From the NCBI RefSeq assembly GCF_002994745.2, contig NC_037094.1:2836001-2900000 (forward strand): a stretch of DNA of 64,000 nt, given 5' to 3'. Positions 45,002 through 56,139 of this stretch are shown piece after piece (position 1 is the stretch's first letter; every line of letters starts with the position of its first letter). The notes under the pieces are model-generated. The model had not been told where the DNA came from. It ran no database searches and worked only from the letters and a program-made list of their open reading frames with translations. This DNA is from Rosa chinensis (Eukaryota > Streptophyta > Magnoliopsida > Rosales > Rosaceae). Both the position numbers and the translations under genes were made by a program.

Positions 45002-46990
45002 ATGGCTGAAGAAAGGGGAAACACAGGTCCAGTGGCCGGACAAGAGGGAGATCAAAATGAAGATGATAATATCCAAGACAAAAGGAGATGGACGGATGAG
45101 GAAGATGTTCAATTGTGCAAGTCTTGGAAAATTGTTGGGCAAGATCCGGCTGTGGGCACAAATCAGAAAAACAACGACTTATGGATGCGTGTGAGGCGAC
45201 ACTTTGTCGCAAATTGGCCCCAGAGCCGATCAGCTTCCTCTTTGCAAGGAAGGTGGAAAATTTTGAAGGTTGAACTCTTTGAGTGGCATTGTGCATTAAG
45301 GCAAGCGAAAAATTGGTATAAGAGCGGTTCGAATGCGGTTGATGAGGTATGTATATTTTAATAAATCATTTAATTTGTTGATACATTAAATTAAAATATT
45401 ACATGATAAATAATGTAGTTGATAAATAATGATGTAATTACAACGATGTTTATATTTGTACTAATTGATTTTTATTGTAAAACGGGATAGATACTTTTTA
45501 ATTAAAATTATGACCTTTATATTTGTTGATAAATCTTATTGATACATTATAGTAAAATATGTCTTGATAAATAATGTAGTAATTATAATATCGTTTTAAT
45601 TGTAGTAATTATTTTTCGTTATAATTAAAATATGTCTTCATTAAAATTATGACCTTTATATTTGTTGATAAATCTTATTGATACATTTTAGTAAAATATG
45701 TCTTGATAAATAATGTAGTAATTATAATATCATTTTAATTGTAGTAATTATTTTTCGTTATAATTAAAATATGTCTTCATTAAAATTATGACCTTTATAT
45801 TTGTTGATAAATCTTATTGATACATTATAGTAAAATATGTCTTGATAAATAATGTAGTAATTATAATATCGTTTTAATTGTAGTAATTGTTTTTTTTTAT
45901 TTTGTAGCGAGATGAAGCACATAAATTGTGGCATGCCGGGATGAAGAGAAAAAAGAAGCCAAAAAAACACAATTTTCAGAGTTTTGCTAGTTACGCTATT
46001 GTGGAGGGTTTTCAACAATTTAAAGACATTCCTAGTCATACATCTGGAGGAACATCAAATGAAGGAAATCAACATACGCCTACACAACCAATTCCTGGAA
46101 ATTCTCCGATCAACTTGGACATGGATGTAGATGAGGTAATTGCAGGTGAAACTGCAAATCCCAATGTGAGGCCTCAAGGAAGGAAGGCTGCTAAAGAAGC
46201 AATACGGAAAGGAAAGAAGGCAGCGAAAGATCAAAGTCCTTTGTCAAACAGTCTCGAGAGTATAGCGAACAACCAAATAGAGGCAACCAAGGGCAAGAAA
46301 AAACTCGATGACGAATTCGCTCGAAGTCTCCAAGAGTAAGAGAAAAGAGCATGTATCCTATTGCAAATCGAAATACGAAAAGAGCAACTCCTATTTCAAG
46401 AAAGGCAAGATCGAATTAAAGAGAGGGAAGAGCGAAATAAAGAGAGGGAAGAGCGTATTATAGAGATTGATACAAGTAAAATGACGCCAAATAAAAAGCG
46501 TTATTGGTCAAGAAAACAAAAGAAGATAGCGGAGAAAGAAGATCTTGACGAGCAGTCGCCACCTTCTATGGGTGGATACTATCCGCAACCAAATGTTGGT
46601 GGTGCATACCCACAACCTCCTTACCCTGGTGCATACCCACAAGCACCTTACCCCGGCGCATACCCACAACCACCTTACCCCAGTGCATACCCACAACCAC
46701 CTTGCCCCGATGGATTCCCACAATCTCCCTTAACGGGTGGATTCCCACCACCTCCCTTCACCGGTGGATTCCCACAATCCTCTGCTTCTATGGGTGGATT
46801 TCCACAACCCTCTGCTTCTATGGGTGGATACTATCCGCAATCACCTTACCCCGGGGGATATCCTACACAACCACAATTTTCACCTTTCTCTACCGATAAT
46901 TCCACCAACCCTAACCCTCATGATGACCATTCAAACACAAATTGGATGTCTAGAGAAGATGAGGATTATGATTATGATTTGAATAATTAG
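45002..46990 (+). pseudogene. Harbinger ORF1-like Myb/SANT protein with one internal stop
   Basis: Exon 1 (45002-45346) and exon 2 (45908-46990) join in phase 0 across a 561-bp intron. Without the TAA at 46337-46339 the protein would be 475 aa; with it, translation ends at 258 aa. Residues about 28-95 are a Myb/SANT-like trihelix domain (RRWTDEEDVQLCKSW...LQGRWKIL). Residues 116-290 resemble the C-terminal domain linked to NAM-like proteins, with a basic KKPKK stretch and an EREERNKEREER coiled coil. The tail has Pro/Tyr/Gly repeats of PYPGAYPQ type. In PIF/Harbinger elements this DNA-binding partner brings the transposase to the nucleus and the termini. The internal stop is the only defect seen. 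Confidence 0.85.
45500..45895 (+). repeat. 139-bp tandem repeat in the ORF1 intron, nearly three units
   Basis: The phrase GACCTTTATATTTGTTGATA starts at 45512, 45651 and 45790, an exact 139-bp period. Units are almost identical, so the array is recent. Confidence 0.93.
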
Positions 46991-47741
46991 TTGATTATGC
47001 ATGTTGTTAATTGTATTGTACTTATTCATAGTTTTTCATTTATGTAAGCTACTATTTAATGAAATAAAAGTTGTATTTTAAAATTCTTCTTATTAAAGCA
47101 CATTCCTCTTATCAAAATCATAGCACCTAATAAACATAATACAAACCAAATAAAATTGCATAATTATGACATTAATTATCCATAAATCCATGTTAATAGT
47201 ATCAAATATATTCTATTAAAAAAAAACCCAAAAAAATGAACAATGAACAGTAAATGAACAGTGCAGAATCCAGACTAAAAACTCAATGAACAGTGAAACG
47301 GTGTGAACAGTAATGAATGAACAGTTCCCCCGATGAACAGTCTTGACCGGTCAAGAAAAACAACGGGTGCTAACCCATGTCCAGTGAACAGTATCTTGAC
47401 TGGTCGAATTCTTGACTTCTCGACCTTGACATTTCTTGACTACGGGTGGACTTGCTCTTAATATTGATTACATGGTTGTTTAGTCACCTATTCATGATTT
47501 AATTGGTTCACCTGTTCATGATTTAATTGGTTTGCCAAATCTGTACTACAGTTTAAATTCTCCTGGAATATGCAAACTTACGTTCCAATCCTATCTCATC
47601 AACATGTGAACATGGGAACTTTGCTCTTGCTTGATAGGGCAATTAAGTACGGAAATTTTGTCTTATATATATAAGACCGTGGTCCATGTAACAGCTAGCA
47701 TAGAGAGAGCGAGAGAGAGAGAGAGAGAGAGTGTGATAGAA

Positions 47742-48375
47742 ATGGCGAACGTGTTTGGCAACCCCGACTGAACCCCGGAGGAGGGCGGAGTTGAAGGGAG
47801 CACAGATTGCGTCATTCATAATGCTACTGGGCACACTATAAGCTTTGTTTGTAGGAAAGAATGGAGTGGGCACGTTAGTGAACGTGGCCCATACCCATCA
47901 GAAATTCAAAATGACCAGGTGGTATCGGTTTTGATTTTTGAACGTCAAAGACACAATTGGATCTTTGGCAGGTGTTGTGTATCGCGGCGAGTAGGGAAAA
48001 GAAGGCAAATACTGTGACCACATGATGGCGTGGTCCAACCCATGGTCTACAGACCCTGCAGAGCAGAACTCGGTAAATATATTATTAATTAACCTAGCTA
48101 GCTCACCCAATTTTTCATGTACGAGTGTGTTTTAACTACGTTCACAACTAGAATCACAAGTTGGAAAATTCATTTTGCAGGTCTGGACTGACACCCGTGA
48201 AGTTGACCACTACACTGATACAGAATGGGAGCCCATTCGTGATGAACTTACTGTCCCTAGAACCAACCACAGTGACACATGGAAGGATTGCGTGTCAGCG
48301 ATAACAATTACTGATGAAATTTCAGCGACAGTGAAAGCAAAATTCACTTCAAATGCTGATGATGACGATGCCTGA
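47742..48375 (+). pseudogene. 23-kDa jasmonate-induced-protein-like pseudogene
   Basis: ATG 47742 follows a GA microsatellite. Exon 1 (to 48072) encodes MANVFGNPD, an immediate in-frame TGA, then HNATGHTISFVCRKEWSGHV and PYPSEIQNDQ. A frameshift near 47940 leads to VKDTIGSLAGVVYRGE, a TAG stop, and MAWSNPWSTDPAEQNS. Exon 2 (48181-48375), after a TTTTGCAG acceptor, encodes VWTDTREVDHYTDTEWEPIR, the DTWKDC block and an acidic end with stop. The order (N-A-T-G..I-F-V, W-S-N-P-W, D-T-W-K-x-C) matches 23-kDa jasmonate-induced (JIP23-like) proteins as I remember them. With two stops, a frameshift and a deleted N-terminal third, it is dead. Confidence 0.75.
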
Positions 48376-48910
48376 TTCGATCCTAATCGAGTCGGCTCCT
48401 ACTGGCTGGCTTACTAGCTAGCCATGGAGGTGGTAGTCATGGGGATGGAGGGGGTTTGGGTCTAGTTACCTCACAGGGTCATGGCTTTGATACCAAAATG
48501 ATAAGAACAAGGAATTGCAGAAAGGAAAACAAAGGAAATTCAAGAGAAATTCATATTTTCATTCCTTTTCCATAATGTGAATCTCGTACAGTATATAACG
48601 ATCTGGGACCAAGATCCTTACAGCGGGAAGAAAACGGCACCTGTCCATAGGACTTGAAGATATTTAGCTAATCCTATATGGGCTAGAAGACATTGGATCA
48701 ATATAAATGGGCTGAAGGCAATGGTTGCTATCAGCCAGCTAGTAAAGGATCTGGGAAGGTATATCTACATCGAGTTCGTATGTCATGTATGAGTGTGCAG
48801 CGTATGCTGGCTGTTGATTGATCTCGTTGCTGGTGAAGGGTAATCCGTATTATCAGTATCTAATGCTTCATGCATGTCTCAACAGTTATAAAATAATTTT
48901 CTTTCAGTGA
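48376..48910. other. No gene seen
   Basis: It includes a stretch with ATGATAAGAACAAGGAATTG and a short AT-rich promoter-like part (CAGTATATAACG at about 48589-48600) that may come from an LTR, but nothing firm. Confidence 0.4.
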
Positions 48911-48919
48911 TAATTTTTA

Positions 48920-49253
48920 GAGAAAATATTTCAAACAGTACCTGAACTAAGGCCGACTCCTAACTTCAGTACCCGACTATGCAAAACTATCACTTTGGTA
49001 CCCCAAGTTTGAACTTTGACCCAAGAATGATACACGCCGTCCATCACGGCGTTAAGTTTTTGCTACGTGACAAACCATGAGGGCCCTCAAAATATGTCAC
49101 GTGATTAGCTATACTAGTTAACTCTGTGATGGACGTCGTGTACCATTCTTGGGTCAGACTTCAAACTTGGGGTACCAAAGTGATAGTTTTGCATAGTCGG
49201 GTACTGAAGTTAAGAATGAGCCTTAGTTTGGGTACTGTTTGTAACATTTTCTC
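48920..49253. mobile_element. Mutator-type MITE, 334 bp (family with AAACAGTAC ends)
   Basis: The left end GAGAAAATATTTCAAACAGTAC and the right end GTACTGTTTG...ATTTTCTC form long inverted repeats covering about 130 bp of each side. The flanks are the identical 9-bp TAATTTTTA at 48911-48919 and 49254-49262. No coding capacity. Confidence 0.93.
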
Positions 49254-49847
49254 TAATTTTTATCATTTCTATACATCTCAAACTTTCTATCAGTCTATAC
49301 ACATTATTATTATTTGGTTTTTTGTTTCTAAATTGGGAAAATTTTACAAACAGTACACCAAGTAAATGCCACTAATAATTTCTTTACATAAAGTTCCAAA
49401 CCGAGCATTTCGGTACACGAAATCTAAAATTCGACCCACTATCTAGGCACAACGTCAATGACGCCGTTAATTTGAAGGGTAATATGGTCTATTTAGATTT
49501 TTACTATGAGCACCCGACCTTCTCTCTCTGGGCACCCAGCGTACCCTCTCTTACCCTCTTTCTCTCTCTCTCTCTCCCTCCCTCCCTCCCTCCCTCTCTC
49601 ACTGTGATTCTATCAGCACCCCATCTCCCTTCCCCCCTCCCAATCCCGATCACCTCTGCAATTCCAACCATCCACATCTTCTCTCTATTGGATTCATCAA
49701 ACAACCATTGCAACAAGAGCAAAACTTACGGTAAATCAACATATATCAAAAACACTATTCAAAACTAGTTCATACGAGGATTCAATACAATCTGGACACT
49801 TGACCACCAACGCAATTTCCATGCTTTTCAATTCTTAATTTGGTAGC

Positions 49848-50363
49848 TGTACATACATGTACATTTGCAAGCATAATTAGCTATAATGGGCCATGCTCAT
49901 TGTACTGCTAAAGGTACTAATTCCAACCAAAGGAATGACGTGCAGACACACCGCCAGACGGGCTACAACCTCAGCATCGGACCACCTCCAGATCGCCACT
50001 AACGCGCCGCCACGCGCCGCGCCAAGATGGCATCAGAAGCTTCCGAAACTGAGAACTGAAGCATATCAGTCCCACATCGAAAACAAAGACAAGATCAGTC
50101 TCTTCCTCACCTATAAAAGGTTCTCTCCTCTCTCCTCATTAATTACGCATTCAATACTTACCTACTGTTACTTTGTCAACATAAATACATTGACTAACTT
50201 AGGCATCGGAGAGTTGAAGACCGCCCAGCGCGGTCTCCCTCTGACGCCCATTGTATTTTACTTGACAGGTAACGGGAACCACAATAACAACACAAGTATC
50301 GGTCCGCCCACCGGATCAGCGTTAACTAAGGTCCAGCTACCGCTAGACTTTTAGACATTAACA
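49848..50363 (+). repeat. 5' LTR of the Tat element
   Basis: It starts TGTACATACATGTACA and ends ATTAACA. It contains a TATA box (CTATAAAAGG, 50111-50120) followed by a CT-rich start region. A 153-codon open frame across the LTR has no domain and I do not take it as a gene. Confidence 0.96.
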
Positions 50364-50364
50364 T

Positions 50365-50380
50365 TGGCGCCGTCTGTGGG
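50365..50380 (+). promoter_or_regulatory. Primer-binding site
   Basis: TGGCGCCGT, one base after the LTR, matches the first nine bases expected for priming by tRNA-Asp; the next bases (CTGTGGG) diverge from that tRNA, so another tRNA ending in GGCGCCA is possible. Confidence 0.7.
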
Positions 50381-50418
50381 AAATCTTTTGAACAAAAGGT
50401 CATCCCGCTACAATCACC

Positions 50419-53400
50419 ATGACTAACGATAGCGGGGGAAACGCTGAGGAGCAGGCAGAACTCCCCGCCATTCCCCAACCTTCCGACCCCGCGATCGGCG
50501 TTAACCGCGCATTATTCACAACCCCGGCCAACCCCGGCGGTGAGGCAAATCCAGGCAGCAGCCGCCCGTCAGGCCAGGATCTCGTCACCATGTACGAGAT
50601 GGCACTGGCGGATCTTCATAAGGCAAATAGAGAGCGTGAGGAGGAGCGCAGGGAGAAGGCCGAAGCCCAGAGACAGATGGCCGCGCTCATGACACGTTTC
50701 GAGGAACTAAAAAACACTTTGGCGGCCACCGACCGCCCGGCACAGAGCGAGCAGTCACGCAGCACCAGGCGAAGTCGACCCAACGCCGGCACAGTAGCGC
50801 CAGGGCCGGTCGTACAAATGCATGTACCGCTGAACCCGCCTGGGTTGTCAGGAATGGGACCACCGCCCCTACCTCAACTAATGTCAGAACAGGTGGCTGA
50901 ATCACTTCCGCACACCAATCGCTCGAATACCAGGACAATGACTGAGGAGGATCCGCCCATGCCTAGGCACAGGACAACTCGGCAAGTCAGTCGGGCCGAT
51001 TCTGTCAATGACGCAACCGCCCAGCTATTGGACAGGATGCACCAACTGGAACAGAGGTTGATCCGGGCGGAGACGGGTGTCCCGACGTCAACCCGGAACC
51101 CACTGTTTACTTCCAGACCCGGCCCCTTTTCCGCCGCGATCCTGCAGGCCGTCAGACCAACACATGCAAAAACCCCAAAGATGTCACAGTACGGCGGAAT
51201 GACCGATCCTTTTGTCCACATGGACACCTTCAAGAAGGTCACCAACAACAAGGGCTTCGACGACGCCACCTTGTGCCATTTATTCAGCGAAACGTTGGAC
51301 GGCGAGGCAATGAACTGGTTCTTTGAATGTCCGCCAGGATCTGTCGGCTCATTCCATGCACTGTCGCATGCTTTCCTCTCCCGCTTCATCTTACTGTCCG
51401 CCGGACATCACAATACAAGTAAGCTTTTCGGCGTTAAACAGGGGGAGGACGAATCTCTGAAGGCCTTCGTCACCAGGTGGCGGGCGGCAGCATCTCAATG
51501 CCGCGACCTGGACAAGACCATGGCATCGGCAGCCTTCAGGAAGGGGCTCCTCAAGGGACCGTTCCTCTATCACCTCAATTACAACCATCCCAATGCAACA
51601 TACGACCACGTCATGAGTGAGGCGGTCATTCACGCCCAGGCGGAATTCATTACATATGGAGAAACCCCACCGCCGACAACGCCAGCAAGGTCCACACAGC
51701 CATCTTCCAGTCACCAGGAAACCACTGACAAGCCCCCCTCAGCACCGCCAATTGACAAGAAAAGAGAGTGGCAGCAGGGCCACCACCAAACCAAGCGGCA
51801 GAAGGGGCAGCATTTTTACAAGGGAAACCGCCCAACTCATGGGGATAACAACAACAAGCAGACGGAGTCCTCACAGCGGTATGCAGTGTTCACGGTCCTA
51901 ACGGCCTCACATGAAGATATCTACAGTCAGTGCAAAGATCAGATCCCACCGCCACCCCCTCCAAAGTACCCAAAAACAGGCAAACCCAGGAACACCGGCA
52001 AGTGGTGCAAATACCACGCAGACAGCGGCCACAATACAAACAGCTGCAATGCTCTCAAAACAGCCATTGAGACTTTGTACCGTGACGGCAAGTTGGAACA
52101 GTTCAAGGTGCGCCAACCACCACCAGTGATTGTCAACGTCGAGACCTTGGGCCGCATCAACACCATCGATGGCGGTGCTCCAATCACCAACATGTCTCAC
52201 AGGGCAAGAAAGCGCTATGAACGCGCCAACCACCCAAAGGAAGTTTGCAACATCTGCTACGAAAGATCCGCCAAACTACCGAAATCAGGTTGGGAACCTA
52301 TTACCTTTTCAGAGGAGGAGGAACGCGGAGTACATTTACCCCATGACGACCCATTCTTGGTCGATGCCATTCTTGGCAAATTCTCGGTGGGGAGAATCTT
52401 GGTGGATAGCGGATCCGCTGTCAACGTCATCTTCAGCGGTTGCTACGACCATCTCAAGCGGAACAGAAAACTACTCCAGGATCACGAACCACTGCTCAGC
52501 TTCTCCGGTGACATCACACAACCACTGGGGTCGGATTACATGCGACTAGTTATTGGCACTAGTCCCTGTATGGCTGAGGTACACACGGAGTTTATCATTG
52601 TCGACTGTTTTAGTTCGTACAACGCCATCATTGGTCGACCAGCGCTTAATAAGCTCAAGTGCATCATTGCCGGATACATGCTTCTCATGAAGTTCCCCAC
52701 GCCCAACGGCACAGGCTGCGTGAGGGGAAGCCAACAGCTGGCACGAGAATGCTATTCAACAACTGTAGCACGATCAACGCGCCGCCATGAAATCCTGACA
52801 GTGGGTAATGACCCACCACCACCGAATATCTTTGAGGATCCTAGGGATGAGGAGAAGAAGTATGTAATGAAGGAGCCGGTCAACCCAGACACGTCGCTGA
52901 AGATCGTCTGCATCTCAGATAAGCATCCCGAAAGGACGGTCCGCATAGGCGCACAGCTAGACCCAGAAGTAGAGGCAGAACTCACTCAATTCCTACGTGA
53001 CAACGCCACCGTCTTTGCATGGTCCTATGCGGACATGCCTGGCATCTCCACTGAAATAATCACCCATAAGCTGACCATCAAACCTTCCTTCTATCCCATC
53101 AAACAGAAGCGGAGGGCTTTTGATGAGGAAAAATACCGCGCAATCGGACAGGAGGTCGCCAAACTACGGGACATTGGGTTCATCCGCCAGGTCATCTACC
53201 CTCAATGGATCTCAAATCTGGTAATGGTGAAGAAGCCCAGCGGCAAGTGGCGGATGTGCGTCGACTTCAAAAACCTAAACAAGGCATGCCCAAAGGATAG
53301 TTTCCCGCTACCTCGTATCGATCAGCTAGTCGATGCAACCGCCGGACACGAACTCCTCAGCATGATGGATGCCTTCTCCGGATACAATCAGATCAGAATG

Positions 53401-56139
53401 GACCCCAGCGACCAAGAATGCACCACCTTCACCACCGACAAAGGCCTCTACTGCTACAATGTCATGCCTTTTGGTCTGAAGAACGCCGGTGCAACTTATC
53501 AGCGGTTGATGAACGCCATGTTCGCTGAGCATCTGGGAAAAATTATCGAGGTCTATGTGGATGACATGCTAGTCAAGAGCACAAAGGCCAGCGGACATGT
53601 CACAAACCTCAGGATCATAATAACCATCCTCCTGGCCTATGGTATGCGCCTCAACCCAGAAAAATGTTTCTTTGCAGTCACCGCTAGCAAATTTCTGGGC
53701 TACATCGTCAGCGAGCGAGGTATAGAGGCTAACCCAGATAAGGTACAGGCCATCCTTAGCCTGTCGGATCCCAAGTATAAGGTAGACGTCCAGTGTCTCC
53801 AAGGCAAGTTAACCGCCCTTTCTCGATTCATCTCTCGACTTACTGACAAGTGCGCCCCATTCTTCAAACTCCTCAAAACAACTCACAAGAAGGTCATCGA
53901 CTGGAACCCAGAGTGTCAGGCGGCATTCCAGAGCCTAAAAGAATATCTAGCGGCGGTCCCTCTCCTTTCTGTTCCTGTGCAAGGAGAGACATTATTCATA
54001 TACTTGGCGGTCTCGGCAACGGCAATAAGTTGCGCCATTGTTCGGCGGGAAGACCAGGACGAACTCCCGGTATTCTACGCCGGCAGAGGCATGAACGGAG
54101 CAGAAACAAGATATGCACCGTTGGAACAGCTGGCCCTCGCACTTATCGTTGCCGCCAGACGCCTCAGGCAATATTTCCAGGCTCACACAGTCCATGTGTT
54201 AACCAATCAACCGCTGAGGCAGGTAATGCAGAACCCTGAACACTCAGGACGCCTCAGCAAGTGGGCAATTGAACTCAGCGAATTTGACATAGAATACAAA
54301 CCAAGAACCGCCATGAAGGGCCAGGCGGTAGCGGACTTCATCGCTGAACTTACTGAGCGCCAGCCGGAACCCGATACTCAAGCAATGCCCGGAACAGAAA
54401 TAGTAACCAATACAGAGGCAACTTCCCAACAGTCGGATTGGGACCTACATGTGGACGGCTCCGCCTGTGCCAAGGCCAGCGGCGCCGGAGTCATCTTAAC
54501 CGGACCCGGGGGACTGAACGCAGAGTACGCATTAAAGTTCAACTTCAAAGCTTCAAACAATATGGCGGAGTACGAGGCACTCATAGCCGGCTTGCTTCTC
54601 GCCATTGACTCAGGAGCTGACAGCGTCAACATATTCAGCGACTCCCAACTAGTAGTCAACCAGGTCAACGACAGCTTCCAAGCCAAGGACCAGCAGTTAG
54701 CAGCGTATTTAGGATACGTCAAGACATTGCTAAAAAAGTTCAAATTCCATACAATCACACAGATCCCCCGGGAAAAGAACGCCAAGGCTGATTCACTGGC
54801 CAGACTGGCAACCGCCCAACCACATCAGAGTCCAGCGGATACAAGGGTGGAATGCCTGGACAAGCCAAGTATCACAAAAACCCTGGCGAAAATCTTCAAC
54901 GTGCAAGTCAACCCCAGCTGGATGGACGAGATCATTGCATACAAACGCAGCGGAAGGTTGCCAGAAGATAAGGTCCAGGCAAGGCAGCTCCAACGAAGAG
55001 CAACCCGCTACAACATCCAGCACGGCAAACTCTACCGCCAGGGATTCAGCCATCCTAATCTCCGCTGTCTAACCCCAGAGGAGGGAAGGGTTGTCCTAAC
55101 TGAAATCCATGGCGGGGAATGCGGAAACCACTCGGGCGCCAGGTCCCTGACCAACCGCGCAATGCGACAAGGCTACTTCTGGCCTACACTTGGCGATGAC
55201 GCCCGGCGGATTTCGAGATCTTGCCACAAATGCCAACAGTTTGCAGATCTCCCACACGCGCCAGCGGAACCACTATCAATCATCGTGGGCCCATGGATTC
55301 ATTCCACGTGGGGCCTTGACCTGATGGGAAAGTTCCAAACCGCCAAGGGTCAGTTCAAATACATCATTGTTGCCATTGATTATAACAGCAAGTGGATAGA
55401 GGCAGAGCCATTGACGGCAATAACTACCGCCAAGGTAATTCACTTCCTTTGGAAGAATATCTATTGCCGCTACGGTGTCCCCCACACAATCATCACAGAC
55501 AACGGCACACAGTTTAACAATGACGAGCTCATCTCCTTCACCACCAACTTAGGCACCAAGTTGAGATTCGCATCTGTCGCCCACCCCCAGACCAACGGCC
55601 AGGTCGAAGCAGCAAACAAGATAATCAAAAAGTTGTTAAAAAAGAAGCTCGACGACTCCAAGGGTTTATGGGCGGAGAAACTCCCAGAAGTCCTGTGGGC
55701 CATCCGAACAACTCCAACCTCCGCCACCGGAGAAACTCCTTTTTGTATGATGTTCGGCACAGAGGCTGTCTTACCCATTGAAGTTACCCAACCTACCGCT
55801 AGAGTCGAAGGCTACTGCCCAGAGACCAACAGCGCCGGCGTCAATTTGGACAGGGACCTCCTAGAAGAGAGAAGACTCGAGGCCCATTTACACAATCTGC
55901 AAAACAAGCAACGGGTATCACGTTTTTACAACGCCAGAGTCAGAGCCCGGAACCTCCAATTGGGGGACTTGGTCATGAAGGAAGTCATCCCGCCACCAAC
56001 AAAACTCCGCCCAACGTGGGAGGGCCCGTACAAAATCGTGGAAGTCGTTAGCCCAGGCACCTTCTACTTAATGGACAAGGACGGAGTCACGTCGGCCCGC
56101 CCTTGGAATACGGAACACCTTCGGTATTATTACAAATAG
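50419..56139 (+). CDS. Gag-Pol polyprotein of the Tat element, 1906 aa, intact
   Basis: A single frame without stop. Gag covers about residues 1-560, with the retrotransposon Gag core (FDDATLCHLFSETLDGEAMNWF) near 285-400 and a C-x3-H-x4-GH-x4-C knuckle at about 530-545. Protease active site D-S-G is near residue 662. Reverse transcriptase spans about 880-1060, with catalytic Y-V-D-D at 1046-1049, followed by the usual RNase H region (about 1120-1245). A second, archaeal-type RNase H lies at about 1340-1465 (DLHVDGSA, NMAEYEAL, FSDSQLV, ADSLARLA). Integrase follows: HHCC zinc motif at about 1560-1610, then the D,D35,E core at Asp1634, Asp1694 and Glu1730, and a C-terminal region ending LRPTWEGPYKIVEVVSPGTF. 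All catalytic residues I can locate are present. The ATG at 50419 is 55 bp after the LTR. It is expected to be proteolytically processed. Confidence 0.95.
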   Translation: MTNDSGGNAEEQAELPAIPQPSDPAIGVNRALFTTPANPGGEANPGSSRPSGQDLVTMYEMALADLHKANREREEERREKAEAQRQMAALMTRFEELKNTLAATDRPAQSEQSRSTRRSRPNAGTVAPGPVVQMHVPLNPPGLSGMGPPPLPQLMSEQVAESLPHTNRSNTRTMTEEDPPMPRHRTTRQVSRADSVNDATAQLLDRMHQLEQRLIRAETGVPTSTRNPLFTSRPGPFSAAILQAVRPTHAKTPKMSQYGGMTDPFVHMDTFKKVTNNKGFDDATLCHLFSETLDGEAMNWFFECPPGSVGSFHALSHAFLSRFILLSAGHHNTSKLFGVKQGEDESLKAFVTRWRAAASQCRDLDKTMASAAFRKGLLKGPFLYHLNYNHPNATYDHVMSEAVIHAQAEFITYGETPPPTTPARSTQPSSSHQETTDKPPSAPPIDKKREWQQGHHQTKRQKGQHFYKGNRPTHGDNNNKQTESSQRYAVFTVLTASHEDIYSQCKDQIPPPPPPKYPKTGKPRNTGKWCKYHADSGHNTNSCNALKTAIETLYRDGKLEQFKVRQPPPVIVNVETLGRINTIDGGAPITNMSHRARKRYERANHPKEVCNICYERSAKLPKSGWEPITFSEEEERGVHLPHDDPFLVDAILGKFSVGRILVDSGSAVNVIFSGCYDHLKRNRKLLQDHEPLLSFSGDITQPLGSDYMRLVIGTSPCMAEVHTEFIIVDCFSSYNAIIGRPALNKLKCIIAGYMLLMKFPTPNGTGCVRGSQQLARECYSTTVARSTRRHEILTVGNDPPPPNIFEDPRDEEKKYVMKEPVNPDTSLKIVCISDKHPERTVRIGAQLDPEVEAELTQFLRDNATVFAWSYADMPGISTEIITHKLTIKPSFYPIKQKRRAFDEEKYRAIGQEVAKLRDIGFIRQVIYPQWISNLVMVKKPSGKWRMCVDFKNLNKACPKDSFPLPRIDQLVDATAGHELLSMMDAFSGYNQIRMDPSDQECTTFTTDKGLYCYNVMPFGLKNAGATYQRLMNAMFAEHLGKIIEVYVDDMLVKSTKASGHVTNLRIIITILLAYGMRLNPEKCFFAVTASKFLGYIVSERGIEANPDKVQAILSLSDPKYKVDVQCLQGKLTALSRFISRLTDKCAPFFKLLKTTHKKVIDWNPECQAAFQSLKEYLAAVPLLSVPVQGETLFIYLAVSATAISCAIVRREDQDELPVFYAGRGMNGAETRYAPLEQLALALIVAARRLRQYFQAHTVHVLTNQPLRQVMQNPEHSGRLSKWAIELSEFDIEYKPRTAMKGQAVADFIAELTERQPEPDTQAMPGTEIVTNTEATSQQSDWDLHVDGSACAKASGAGVILTGPGGLNAEYALKFNFKASNNMAEYEALIAGLLLAIDSGADSVNIFSDSQLVVNQVNDSFQAKDQQLAAYLGYVKTLLKKFKFHTITQIPREKNAKADSLARLATAQPHQSPADTRVECLDKPSITKTLAKIFNVQVNPSWMDEIIAYKRSGRLPEDKVQARQLQRRATRYNIQHGKLYRQGFSHPNLRCLTPEEGRVVLTEIHGGECGNHSGARSLTNRAMRQGYFWPTLGDDARRISRSCHKCQQFADLPHAPAEPLSIIVGPWIHSTWGLDLMGKFQTAKGQFKYIIVAIDYNSKWIEAEPLTAITTAKVIHFLWKNIYCRYGVPHTIITDNGTQFNNDELISFTTNLGTKLRFASVAHPQTNGQVEAANKIIKKLLKKKLDDSKGLWAEKLPEVLWAIRTTPTSATGETPFCMMFGTEAVLPIEVTQPTARVEGYCPETNSAGVNLDRDLLEERRLEAHLHNLQNKQRVSRFYNARVRARNLQLGDLVMKEVIPPPTKLRPTWEGPYKIVEVVSPGTFYLMDKDGVTSARPWNTEHLRYYYK

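Larger units (their letters stand above)
44301..47457. mobile_element. PIF/Harbinger element carrying only the Myb-like gene, 3.16 kb
   Basis: The termini GAGCAAGTCCACC and GGTGGACTTGCTC are perfect 13-bp inverted repeats, flanked on each side by TTA (44298-44300 and 47458-47460), the PIF/Harbinger target. Subterminal motifs such as TTGACTGG and GTCAAGAAAAAC are repeated near both ends. The only gene inside is the Myb-like ORF1; no DDE transposase is present. A 43-bp sequence (with GACGCGTGGCGCAGCAGTTG) is directly duplicated at about 44530 and 44600. Confidence 0.93.

Noticed and set aside
49893..50354. 153-codon frame within the LTR (also at 61136-61597)
   Set aside because: It lies across the LTR promoter region, starts at a non-standard position relative to the TATA box, and shows no domain. 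Identity of the two copies only reflects LTR identity.
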